From the NCBI GenBank assembly GCA_003353825.1, contig PIVW01000233.1, positions 1 to 8,765 of the forward strand: a stretch of DNA of 8,765 nt, given 5' to 3'. Shown here piece by piece: positions 1 to 7,151 of the stretch; position 1 is the first letter of the stretch; each line of letters starts with the position of its first letter. This stretch comes from Chloroflexota bacterium. Its GTDB lineage: Bacteria; Chloroflexota; Anaerolineae; J102. Made by a program: the position numbers and the translations under genes. The notes below the pieces were generated by a model. That model worked only from the letters and a program-made list of their open reading frames with translations. It did no database searches and was not told the DNA's origin.

Positions 1-1815
1 ATCGATTTAACTCGCCAAACCTGGCAGGAAGAGATTATTACAGAGGAGGATGTAAAGACTTGGCTGCTTGGATCTGGTTTTGCGGCCAAACTCTATCATG
101 ATGAAATGGACCCTACTCTGCACCCACTGCATCCGGACTCGCCCCTGCTGGTGTTCAACGGCGTGCTGGCCGGCACCTTTGCCCCGACCGCTTGTCGTAG
201 CTCCTGGTGTGGCAAAGCACCCCTGACCGGAATATGGAACGAGGCCAATCTCGGCAGCTACTGGGGCGCAGAATTGCGATTCGCCGGTTACGACGGTATG
301 ATGATCAGCGGGCGCGCCCAGAAACCACTCTATCTGTGGATCAACGGTATCGATAACAGCATCGAATTTCGAGACGCTTCCCATCTCTGGGGCAAAGATT
401 ATTTCGAGACAGCCGATACCCTGCTCGAAGAGACCGAGAAAAAAGCGCGAGTGGCGGGGATCGGTCAGGCAGGTGAAAATCTGGTGAAATTCGCCGGTAT
501 TATGGCAGGGCCAAGCTACTACGTGCGCGCGGCTGCCAGAGGGGGAATGGGGGCGTTGCTTGGCAGCAAAAACCTGAAAGCGATCGTCGTTCGTGGGAAG
601 CGACGGCCCACTTATCCCGATAGAAAAGGATTTCTCGGGGAGGTGAAAGAGCATAACGCTTACATCAAGGGTAACTCCACGGCCATGAGCGAGTTTGGCA
701 CAGCCGGTGGCGTTGTCAGCACCGAGTGGTACGGCGACATGCCCATTAAAAACTGGCGCCTGGGTAGCTGGGATCAGGCCGAAGAGATAGGGGGCCACAT
801 CATCTACGAAAAATATCTTGTGCGAAACTCATACTGCCATGCCTGTCCCATCGGCTGCGGCAAGGAAATCGAGATCAGTAATGGGCCTTATGCCACACCC
901 AAAGGCGAAGGTGTCGAATATGAAACCATCGCCGGATTTGGTGGCATGGCAGGCAATGCCAACCGCGAGAGTGTGGCTCTGGCAAATTCGCTGTGCAATC
1001 GCTACGGCCTTGATACTATTTCTACATCCTCTACCATTGCCTTTGCCTTAGAAGCCTTCGAAAAAGGGTTGATCGACCCTGGCGACACGGGTGGGACGGA
1101 GTTGAAGTTCGAAGATCCGGACTCGATTCTGACATTGATCGAGAAAATCGTCTTTCGTGAGGATATCGGCGATGTACTTGCCGAGGGTACCCGTGCCGCT
1201 GCAGACAAGCTAGGTGGCGGCGCCGAGAATTTCGCTATCCATGTCAAAGGCCTGGAAGTCGCTTACCATGATCCCCGGGCATTCGTCAGCATGGCGGTGA
1301 ATTACGCTACCGCTGCACGTGGTGGCTGTCATCTCGAATCGTTATCCTACTGGAACGGATACGGGGTCACTCTACCCGACCTCGGCTACCCCGACCAGCT
1401 CCAGCATCACGAGTCGGACCGGGTACAGGCGCAGATGGCCTACGATTGGCAGACTTACAACAGCGTCTACAATCCGCTGGGGCTATGCAAATTCATCATC
1501 AAGGGAAAAGTCGGGCCCGAGCGGCTCAGCCAGATCGTCAATGCCGCCCTTGGCTGGGAGTGGACATCCACAGATGTCATGATGATGGGCGACAGGCTCT
1601 TCCAACTCAAACGATTGATCAATCTCAAACTTGGTATGACCGCGGCCGACGACACCCTGCCTGCACGCCTCCTCACCGAACCCCGCCCCAGCGGCTTTGC
1701 CGAGGGCGTTCTGCCCGATCTCGACCTCATGCTTCCCATTTACTACGACTTACGGGGATGGGATGAACAAGGCGTTCCTCAGGTTGAGCGATTGCGAAAG
1801 GTAGGGTTGACATAA
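1..1815 (+). CDS. Aldehyde:ferredoxin oxidoreductase (AOR family), 5'-partial
   Basis: The reading frame is open from base 1, so the gene starts outside the window. The first visible residues (IDLT...) match the N-terminal beta-strand of AORs, so probably only about ten residues are missing; 604 residues are visible, near the usual family length of about 600-630. Family knowledge: cytoplasmic tungsto- (or molybdo-) bis-pterin enzymes that oxidise aldehydes to carboxylic acids and reduce ferredoxin. Seen, numbered from the first visible codon: the 4Fe-4S cysteines C279, C282 and C286 (CHACPIGC) plus distal C496 (GLCKF); the pterin-domain signature ARGGMGALLGSKNLKA; EYET near E306-E308; RGGCH with H444, the likely equivalent of the Pyrococcus active-site His. 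The two pterin-binding DxxGL(D/C) motifs read NRYGLD and NPLGLC, with Asn at the first position. The internal ATG at 106 is not the start, because conserved sequence precedes it. It is followed by an aminotransferase gene 130 nt downstream. Which aldehyde it uses, and whether W or Mo is bound, cannot be told. Confidence 0.95.
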   Translation: MDLTRQTWQEEIITEEDVKTWLLGSGFAAKLYHDEMDPTLHPLHPDSPLLVFNGVLAGTFAPTACRSSWCGKAPLTGIWNEANLGSYWGAELRFAGYDGMMISGRAQKPLYLWINGIDNSIEFRDASHLWGKDYFETADTLLEETEKKARVAGIGQAGENLVKFAGIMAGPSYYVRAAARGGMGALLGSKNLKAIVVRGKRRPTYPDRKGFLGEVKEHNAYIKGNSTAMSEFGTAGGVVSTEWYGDMPIKNWRLGSWDQAEEIGGHIIYEKYLVRNSYCHACPIGCGKEIEISNGPYATPKGEGVEYETIAGFGGMAGNANRESVALANSLCNRYGLDTISTSSTIAFALEAFEKGLIDPGDTGGTELKFEDPDSILTLIEKIVFREDIGDVLAEGTRAAADKLGGGAENFAIHVKGLEVAYHDPRAFVSMAVNYATAARGGCHLESLSYWNGYGVTLPDLGYPDQLQHHESDRVQAQMAYDWQTYNSVYNPLGLCKFIIKGKVGPERLSQIVNAALGWEWTSTDVMMMGDRLFQLKRLINLKLGMTAADDTLPARLLTEPRPSGFAEGVLPDLDLMLPIYYDLRGWDEQGVPQVERLRKVGLT

Positions 1816-1945
1816 TCGGCAGATGCAAGGCATTTCTGATGCAGAGCCTTTTTGACAGCCCTTTTCTTCTATAGCGATCTGCCCTCTTGGATGTATCTGC
1901 TGGAAAAGCCCTACTCAATCTCCAAACTCTCCAAGAGCGACCACC

Positions 1946-3250
1946 ATGTCCCGAACTCAAACCATCCTTGATAAACAACAACGCTACCTCTGGCCCAACC
2001 ACATTCTCTACTACACCGATCCCCTGCCACTCGACCATGGTGAGGGCGTGCACGTGTGGGATGTGGAGGGCAACCAATACCTGGACTTCTTCGGCGGCAT
2101 CCTCACAACCAGTGTGGGACACAATCGTCCCGAAGTTACCCAGGCTGCTCAAGAACAGACGGCCAAACTCATCCACAGCTCAACCCTCTATCCGCATGAA
2201 CATCATGTAAATCTGGCCGAAAAGCTGGCCGAGATCACACCCGGCGATCTACAAGTCTCCTATTTCACCACATCTGGTACCGATGCCGATGAGACGGCCG
2301 TTGTGTTGGCACGAGCATACACCGGCTACCAAGAGGTGATTGCCCTACGCCATGGTTACAGCGGCCGTTCAGCCATGGGTATGAGCTTAACTGGCCACGC
2401 CAGTTGGCGTATCGGTGGTACACAGATTATCGGCATCAAGCATGCACTCAATCCCTACTGCTATCGCTGTCCCTTGAAGATGTCTTACCCAGGCTGTGAC
2501 GTCGCCTGCGCCCAGGATGTCGAGGACGTGATCAAGACCACGACTTCAGGCCGAATCGCAGCCTTTTTGGCCGAACCGATTCAGGGCGTGGGCGGATTTA
2601 TCACACCACCACCTGAGTATTTCAAAATCGTAACCGAGATCATCCGCAATTATGGTGGCCTTTTTATAGCCGACGAGGTACAAACCGGCTTTGGCCGTAC
2701 AGGTGACAAATGGTTTGGTATCGAACATTGGGAAGTCGAGCCTGATATCATGACCATGGCCAAGGGCATTGCCAATGGTTTCCCTTTAGGTAATACCATC
2801 ACCACCTCAGAGATCGCTGAGGCCATGAGTGGGCAAGGCTTGACTATCAGCACATTTGGCGGCAATCCCGTCTCGCTGGCAGCTTCTTTGGCGACTATCG
2901 ACGTGATGGAAAAAGAAGCCGATCCTGCTTATGTTGCCAAGGTGGGAAATCGCCTGCGTTCAGGTCTGGAGAGATTACAAGAGAAATATCCGGTGATCGG
3001 CGATGTTCGTGGCATGGGGCTGATCCAGGGTATCGAGATGGTCAAAGATCGAGAGAGTAAAGAACCGGAGACTGAGGCTATCAACCAGCTTTTCGAGGAA
3101 TGCAGAACCTTGGGCCTACTCATTGGCAAGGGTGGACTCTATGGCAATTCGGTGCGCATTGCCCCACCGCTCATTGCCACCGAAACTGATATCGACAAAG
3201 CATTGGAGATATTCGACATCGCTTTCTCTCGCGTCCAGGAGGGGATGTAG
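1946..3250 (+). CDS. Class III PLP-dependent aminotransferase (AGXT2 / omega-amino acid type)
   Basis: Complete 434-residue fold-type I, subgroup III (PF00202) aminotransferase, probably cytoplasmic. Seen: an N-terminal region with YLDFFGGI; TSGTDADET around the PLP-phosphate site; AEPIQGVGG; IADEVQTGFGRTG with the PLP-pyridine Asp at D243; MAKGIANG with Schiff-base Lys K273; STFGGNPVSLAA; and a C-terminal GDVRGMGLIQGIEM. Overall wording is closest to alanine-glyoxylate aminotransferase 2, beta-aminoisobutyrate-pyruvate and 4-aminobutyrate transaminases, so it probably moves an amino group from an omega- or alpha-amino acid to pyruvate, glyoxylate or 2-oxoglutarate. Residues 172-188 form a cysteine-rich insertion, C-x2-C-x8-C-x3-C, in the place where human AGXT2 also carries clustered cysteines. 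The ATG at 1946 has only a weak AAGAG about 8 nt upstream. It lies 130 nt after the AOR gene and 29 nt before the cyclodeaminase-family gene. The exact donor is unresolved; an acetylornithine or ornithine aminotransferase is less likely. Confidence 0.92.
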   Translation: MSRTQTILDKQQRYLWPNHILYYTDPLPLDHGEGVHVWDVEGNQYLDFFGGILTTSVGHNRPEVTQAAQEQTAKLIHSSTLYPHEHHVNLAEKLAEITPGDLQVSYFTTSGTDADETAVVLARAYTGYQEVIALRHGYSGRSAMGMSLTGHASWRIGGTQIIGIKHALNPYCYRCPLKMSYPGCDVACAQDVEDVIKTTTSGRIAAFLAEPIQGVGGFITPPPEYFKIVTEIIRNYGGLFIADEVQTGFGRTGDKWFGIEHWEVEPDIMTMAKGIANGFPLGNTITTSEIAEAMSGQGLTISTFGGNPVSLAASLATIDVMEKEADPAYVAKVGNRLRSGLERLQEKYPVIGDVRGMGLIQGIEMVKDRESKEPETEAINQLFEECRTLGLLIGKGGLYGNSVRIAPPLIATETDIDKALEIFDIAFSRVQEGM

Positions 3251-3279
3251 CCGGCACGTACTACTCATCTCACTAAACC

Positions 3280-4272
3280 ATGACTTTACTGATCTTGAAC
3301 CACGATGAAGTCGTCCAGCTATTGACAATGGACGCCTGTATTGCTGCGATGTCCAAAGCTCTGATTGCCCTGACCAATGGCCAGGTCCATCAACCCATGC
3401 GCTCAATAGTGCAGCCGCCAGACGCCAAAGGCCCGATGTTACTGATGCCCTCTTTTGTGGACGACAAGATGCAGCCTGCGATCTACGGGCTTAAGACGAT
3501 CTGTATTTTTCATGGTAATGCCGCCCTTGGCAAAGAGGCCCACCAAGGTGCTGTAATGCTCTTCAGTGGTGAGACAGGTGAAGCGCTGGCGGTTATGAAT
3601 GCTTCAGCGATCACGGCGATACGTACAGCGGCGGTTTCGGCGCTGGCCACCGATCTTCTGGCCCGAAAAAACGCAGGCGTGTTGGCGATCATTGGAACCG
3701 GTGTGCAAGCGCGTTCGCATCTAGAGGCGATCTCCTGTGTACGTCCCTTGCAGGAAGTGCGTGTTGCCGGCCGATCTCTCGAATCCGCCCAGAAGTTTGT
3801 CGCCGAACAACAGGGCGCATACCCTTTCCCCATTCGAGCGCTTGGTTCTGTCGAGCAAGCTGTGCAGGGGGCCGGCATCATCGTCACGGCAACGACATCG
3901 AGCCAGCCGATCCTGAAGCGGGATTGGATCTCATTCGGCACACATATCAATGCTGTCGGCGCCTACCGCCCCACAACCCGCGAGATCGATAGCGCCACCG
4001 TTGCTGCATCACGGCTTTTTGTCGACTATCGTGCATCGACACAGCAAGAAGCCGGAGACTTTCTCATCCCCGAGGGCGAAGGTATAATCGGCCCCGATCA
4101 CATCCAGGCCGAGATCGGTGAAGTGCTCGTGGGGCAACGTGATGGTCGAGCCATGGATGCAGAGATCACTTTGTTCAAATCGCTGGGCTTACCCGTCCAG
4201 GACCTGGCCGCCGCCGCCTATCTCTACCAAACTGCACAGGCGCAAGGCGCTGGTACCTGGGTTCCGTTTTAG
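3280..4272 (+). CDS. Ornithine cyclodeaminase / mu-crystallin family NAD(P)-dependent enzyme
   Basis: Complete 330-residue protein of the OCD/mu-crystallin family (PF02423), usual length. Members use NAD(P) to cyclise ornithine, to interconvert alanine and pyruvate, or to reduce cyclic ketimines. Seen: substrate-pocket Lys K72 in YGLKTI; AIRTAA with R115; a Rossmann dinucleotide motif GTGVQA at 139-144; then INAVGAYRP at 223-231. In true ornithine cyclodeaminases and archaeal alanine dehydrogenase an Asp sits where this protein has Y229 (GGDxP versus GAYRP). The GAxRP form is instead like mu-crystallin-type ketimine reductases, so a plain ornithine cyclodeaminase call would be unsafe. The ATG at 3280 is supported by an in-frame TAA just upstream (3274-3276) and by a typical N-terminus (MTLLILNHDEV). 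No Shine-Dalgarno lies directly before it, so it may depend on coupling to the aminotransferase that ends 29 nt earlier. The substrate is unknown. Confidence 0.88.
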   Translation: MTLLILNHDEVVQLLTMDACIAAMSKALIALTNGQVHQPMRSIVQPPDAKGPMLLMPSFVDDKMQPAIYGLKTICIFHGNAALGKEAHQGAVMLFSGETGEALAVMNASAITAIRTAAVSALATDLLARKNAGVLAIIGTGVQARSHLEAISCVRPLQEVRVAGRSLESAQKFVAEQQGAYPFPIRALGSVEQAVQGAGIIVTATTSSQPILKRDWISFGTHINAVGAYRPTTREIDSATVAASRLFVDYRASTQQEAGDFLIPEGEGIIGPDHIQAEIGEVLVGQRDGRAMDAEITLFKSLGLPVQDLAAAAYLYQTAQAQGAGTWVPF

Positions 4273-4305
4273 CCAGAGTTGTTACTAGACAGGTGTCTCT
4301 ACTCA

Positions 4306-4348
4306 TGTCACTGCGAGGGACGGCCAGCAGTTGCCCCTCGCGATGACA
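4306..4348. repeat. Imperfect GC-rich palindrome (REP-like) between convergent genes
   Basis: The left arm 4306-4319 reads TGTCACTGCGAGGG and the right arm 4335-4348 reads CCCTCGCGATGACA. They pair as 5 bp, a 2-nt mismatch, then 7 bp, around a 15-nt loop. It lies in the 118-nt gap between the stop codons of two convergent genes, where a two-way terminator would be expected. Neither strand has a U-run after the stem, so it is not a textbook intrinsic terminator. From memory, TGTCATTGCGAGG-type palindromes are common dispersed intergenic repeats in several bacterial phyla, which this resembles. Only one copy is present in the window, so repetition itself is not shown. Confidence 0.6.
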
Positions 4349-4390
4349 CATATTGATGGTATCTGCTATGCTGAGCCGTAGAATGTCAAT

Positions 4391-5074
4391 CTACGTATGG
4401 CTTTGGGCATCCTTTGAGATCGTATCGATGAAGTTGAACGCTTCGTCGATGGCTCGTTCCAGGATGAGATCAGCCTCGAGGTCGGACGCACGAGCACGTT
4501 CGGGATCAGCATCTTGTTTGAGATATGCAAGCGCCTGCAGAATCAGGTCTCTTGCATGCTCGGTGTCTATTTTTCCGGTGTTCACACACAGGTCATACAA
4601 TGCGGCGTCTGCCCAATCCAGGCCATGAAAAGCGCTGACATACTTGCTTCGTTCCTTGTCGAGTCGGTCTAGCATGGCCTCAGCTTCTTTCGGCTTAAGG
4701 TCATGATCGTGTTGGATACGTTTTGCACGCAACTCAGGCCTGGCGGTGATACGCACGTGCAGTACATCTGCGACATCATGCAGGGCATCGAAGCCGTCAC
4801 GACTGACGATGACCATACTGTCGCGCCGAGCCAGGCTTTGAAGAATGTGCGTGATCATCTGCACGATCTCGCGGTTGCGATGGTCATAGCGTTCGAAGAG
4901 TCCTGGTGCATGTTCATACAGGTATTCGAATTCATCCTGTCTCACACCATATTCCGTGCATATTTCATGGATCGCTTCGCGTCCAACATACCTGTATCCC
5001 AGGCTTTTGGCTAAGAGACGCCCGATCTCACTGCCACGGGCACCACTTTCTCGGGAAATCGTAATAACTGCCAT
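4391..5074 (-). CDS. Cytidylate kinase-like family protein
   Basis: Complete 227-residue protein of the cytidylate kinase-like family (PF13189 type), a P-loop NTP-kinase relative whose members mostly lack an assigned substrate. Seen: an N-terminal ITISRESGARGSEIG (residues 4-18) in place of the Walker A loop, with no GK[ST]; VIVSRDGF at 88-95; an Arg-rich lid-like stretch (VRITARPELRAKRI, 107-120); and YDLCVNTGKID at 160-170, typical of the family. The last 40 residues are a charged, probably helical tail. The start at 5074 has AAAGG 5 nt and GGAGG 12 nt upstream. It is the last gene of the nucleoside operon, 25 nt after the punA stop. Phosphorylation of an imported nucleoside or nucleotide is an attractive inference, but a regulatory or other kinase role is equally open. 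It should not be named cmk: it is the atypical branch, and cmk normally carries an intact GxxGSGKG loop. Confidence 0.85.
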   Translation of the reverse strand: MAVITISRESGARGSEIGRLLAKSLGYRYVGREAIHEICTEYGVRQDEFEYLYEHAPGLFERYDHRNREIVQMITHILQSLARRDSMVIVSRDGFDALHDVADVLHVRITARPELRAKRIQHDHDLKPKEAEAMLDRLDKERSKYVSAFHGLDWADAALYDLCVNTGKIDTEHARDLILQALAYLKQDADPERARASDLEADLILERAIDEAFNFIDTISKDAQSHT

Positions 5075-5098
5075 ATTTACCTTTGTCCTCCAGGTTGA

Positions 5099-5923
5099 TT
5101 ACATCTCACGAATGGCGTTGCGGACCAAGCGTACCAGTTTTTCTCCGGCCACTTTGGCCATGGCCACAACTTCCTCATGACTGTCCGGTTGTTGGTCAGG
5201 GTCACCCGTGGCCTTGTTGGTGATGGCCGAGAGCCCGATCACCTTCATACCGGCGTGATTGGCGGCAATGACTTCAGGGACCGTGGACATGCCCACAGCG
5301 TCGCCGCCGATCAGCCGCAAATAACGGCGTTCAGCCCGAGTTTCGTAACTCGGGCCGGACCAGGCTACGTAAACACCTTGCTGCAGCGGTATCTCTTCTC
5401 GCTCGGCCACGCTCTGCACACTGCCTCGTAAGTCAGGCTCGTAGGCTCGCGTCAGGTCAGGAAAGCGGGGGCCGATAGCGGTGTCGTTCGACCCGATCAG
5501 GGGGTTGGTGCCCATGGTGTTGATGTGGTCGGTGATGAGCATGACATCGCCGGGATCGAAGCTGGGGTTGAGCCCGCCGGCAGCATTGGTAACGACCAGG
5601 GTACCGGCCCCCAACGCCCGCATTACCCGCACCGGGAAAATGACCGATGACATCGGATAGCCTTCGTAATAATGAAAGCGCCCTTGCATAACCACCACCG
5701 CTTTGTCTGCCAGGGCGCCCAAGGCAAGTTGCCCGGCATGGCCTTCCACGGTCGAGAGAGGGAAGTCGGGGATCTCACTGTAAGGAAATACCGCATCGAT
5801 CTGTACGTCGTCGATTAATCCACCCAGGCCCGAGCCCAGAACAATGGCGATCTGCGGCTCGATTTTCATTCGAGTCTGAATGTATTCTCGTGCTTTGGAG
5901 ATTCTCTCGGTGGTTTCACTCAT
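5099..5923 (-). CDS. punA: Purine nucleoside phosphorylase, trimeric (PNP family 2)
   Basis: Complete 274-residue trimeric-type purine nucleoside phosphorylase, usual length. It splits purine (deoxy)nucleosides with phosphate into free base and (deoxy)ribose 1-phosphate; the trimeric class normally prefers inosine and guanosine over adenosine. Seen: phosphate-site GSGLGG at 30-35 (S31); H62 in [14 protein letters not shown] with R82, H84, Y86 and E87; TNAAGG at 112-117; SGPSYET at 189-195 with base-binding E194; [11 protein letters not shown] with M212 and S213; and ITNKATG with N236, which corresponds to the human Asn that selects 6-oxopurines. All expected catalytic residues are present, so it should be active. 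Its ATG overlaps the deoB stop by 4 nt (ATGA), with GAGGGAG at 5932-5938, 8 nt upstream, so translation is probably coupled. Its product feeds the DeoB step. A perfect 9-bp hairpin lies in the codons for the [10 protein letters not shown] loop. Confidence 0.95.
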   Translation of the reverse strand: MSETTERISKAREYIQTRMKIEPQIAIVLGSGLGGLIDDVQIDAVFPYSEIPDFPLSTVEGHAGQLALGALADKAVVVMQGRFHYYEGYPMSSVIFPVRVMRALGAGTLVVTNAAGGLNPSFDPGDVMLITDHINTMGTNPLIGSNDTAIGPRFPDLTRAYEPDLRGSVQSVAEREEIPLQQGVYVAWSGPSYETRAERRYLRLIGGDAVGMSTVPEVIAANHAGMKVIGLSAITNKATGDPDQQPDSHEEVVAMAKVAGEKLVRLVRNAIREM

Positions 5924-7110
5924 TGTTGGTACTCCCTCAAGATCAACGATTTGAAGCTGGTGCCATGCGGCGGTGCTTGCACCTCCAGCATTGCGGCGAT
6001 GGTGGCTGCCAGATCGGCAAACGTATCTCGCACGCCGATATTGACACCCGAGCGCACGAGATCACCACAAATCAGAATGGGAACGTACTCACGCGAGTGG
6101 TCGGTGCCCGGCGTGGTGGGGTCGTTACCATGATCGGCTGTTAGAATCAGCACATCATTCTCGGCCAACTCCCCTAAAATCTCGGGCAGCCGCCGGTCGA
6201 ATTCGGCAAGGCTGTCGGCGTAACCCTGTGGATTATTGCGATGCCCGAATTTGGCATCGAAATCTACCAGATTGGTGAAGATCAGCCCTCGTTCTCGGCG
6301 CTCACGAATGGCCTGCTTGGTTTTATCCACACCATCCATATTGCTCTTGGTGTGGATAGCGTCCGTGATACCTTGCCCGGCGAAGATGTCCTCGATTTTA
6401 CCGACTGCATAGACCATGAGACCGGCATCTTTCAGTGCATCCAGCACGGTGGGTTGGGGCGGTAGGACCGAGAAATCATGGCGGTTGGCGGTGCGCTCGA
6501 AACTGCCCGGGCTACCGACAAAAGGTCGAGCGATCACGCGGCTGACCTCGTGCTCGCCCCGCAAGATCTCACGAGCAATGCGGCATATCCTGTAGAGTTC
6601 GTCAACCGGGATGATGGCTTCATGGGCGGCGATCTGAAAAACGCTATCGCCCGAGGTATAGACGATGGGCTTGCCGGTGCGCATGTGCTCTGCGCCCAAT
6701 TCATCGATGATGACTGTGCCGGAGGCTGGATAATTTGCCAGCCAACCCCGTCCGATCTCAGCTTCAAAACGGTCCATGACCTCGGGGGGGAAGCCCTTGG
6801 GGTAGACCGGAAAAGCGGTATCGAGACGAATGCCCATCAGTTCCCAATGGCCCGTCGATGTGTCCTTACCGGATGAAGTTTCGGCTATCTTGCCGTAGCA
6901 GGCGGTGGGCCTAAGTTGGGGCACAACACCCTGCAGGATGGCGATGTTCGCTAAGCCCATCCCTTCCATGTGGGGAACTTGTAAGCCGCCGACGACTCGG
7001 GCCATGTTGCCCAGCGTATGCGTTCCCACGTCACCGAAGGCTGCGGCGTCAGGGGCTTCGCCAATGCCGACACTGTCGAGCACAATGACGATGATGCGAT
7101 TGACTGCCAT
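5920..7110 (-). CDS. deoB: Phosphopentomutase
   Basis: Complete 396-residue phosphopentomutase of the alkaline phosphatase superfamily, usual length. It interconverts (deoxy)ribose 1-phosphate and 5-phosphate, linking nucleoside phosphorolysis to the pentose phosphate pathway or to deoxyribose-phosphate aldolase. Seen: metal ligand D12 in [22 protein letters not shown] at 81-90, where T84 aligns with the phosphorylated Thr of the Bacillus cereus enzyme; an insert domain (about 95-220) with YPASGT and [14 protein letters not shown]; then [10 protein letters not shown] with D285 and H290, TADHGND with D326 and H327, and TDHSRE with H338. The complete two-Mn site is therefore present. The ATG at 7110 is preceded by GGGAGG (7119-7124) at 8 nt. 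It lies 41 nt after the permease stop, and its TGA overlaps the punA start. Acting with PunA and the permeases it forms a nucleoside-to-pentose-phosphate route. Confidence 0.97.
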   Translation of the reverse strand: MAVNRIIVIVLDSVGIGEAPDAAAFGDVGTHTLGNMARVVGGLQVPHMEGMGLANIAILQGVVPQLRPTACYGKIAETSSGKDTSTGHWELMGIRLDTAFPVYPKGFPPEVMDRFEAEIGRGWLANYPASGTVIIDELGAEHMRTGKPIVYTSGDSVFQIAAHEAIIPVDELYRICRIAREILRGEHEVSRVIARPFVGSPGSFERTANRHDFSVLPPQPTVLDALKDAGLMVYAVGKIEDIFAGQGITDAIHTKSNMDGVDKTKQAIRERRERGLIFTNLVDFDAKFGHRNNPQGYADSLAEFDRRLPEILGELAENDVLILTADHGNDPTTPGTDHSREYVPILICGDLVRSGVNIGVRDTFADLAATIAAMLEVQAPPHGTSFKSLILREYQQ

Positions 7111-7118
7111 ATTATTCG

Positions 7119-7124
7119 CCTCCC
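7119..7124 (-). promoter_or_regulatory. Shine-Dalgarno of deoB (GGGAGG)
   Basis: The minus strand reads GGGAGG, 8 nt before the deoB ATG at 7110, in the 41-nt gap after the permease. It fixes the start; no promoter-like or terminator-like structure is evident in the gap, so deoB is likely transcribed with the transporter genes. Confidence 0.75.
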
Positions 7125-7151
7125 TGAGCCATGGAACTGCCGGTCGTTCGT

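Noticed and set aside
7..798. 263-residue minus-strand open frame opposite the AOR gene
   Set aside because: It lies wholly antisense to strongly conserved AOR codons, has no recognisable motif and a low-complexity, frame-shadow composition.
1823..1855. Possible terminator after AOR (short ATGC-AAG-GCAT stem and a later T-run)
   Set aside because: The stem is only 4 bp and the T-run is not adjacent to it.
1852..1875. TTGACA (1852-1857) followed by TATAGC (1870-1875) as a promoter for the aminotransferase
   Set aside because: The -35-like box is perfect, but the spacing is only 12 nt and the second box matches poorly. A promoter in this 130-nt gap is possible but not supported by this pair.
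3238..3250. AGGAGGGG followed by ATG-TAG at the aminotransferase end, as a mini-ORF or start site for the next gene
   Set aside because: The ATG is the last codon of the aminotransferase and is followed directly by its stop. The next gene cannot start there because of an in-frame TAA at 3274-3276.
5890..6876. Several plus-strand open frames opposite punA and deoB
   Set aside because: They are antisense to fully conserved enzymes, lack start signals and show no family features.
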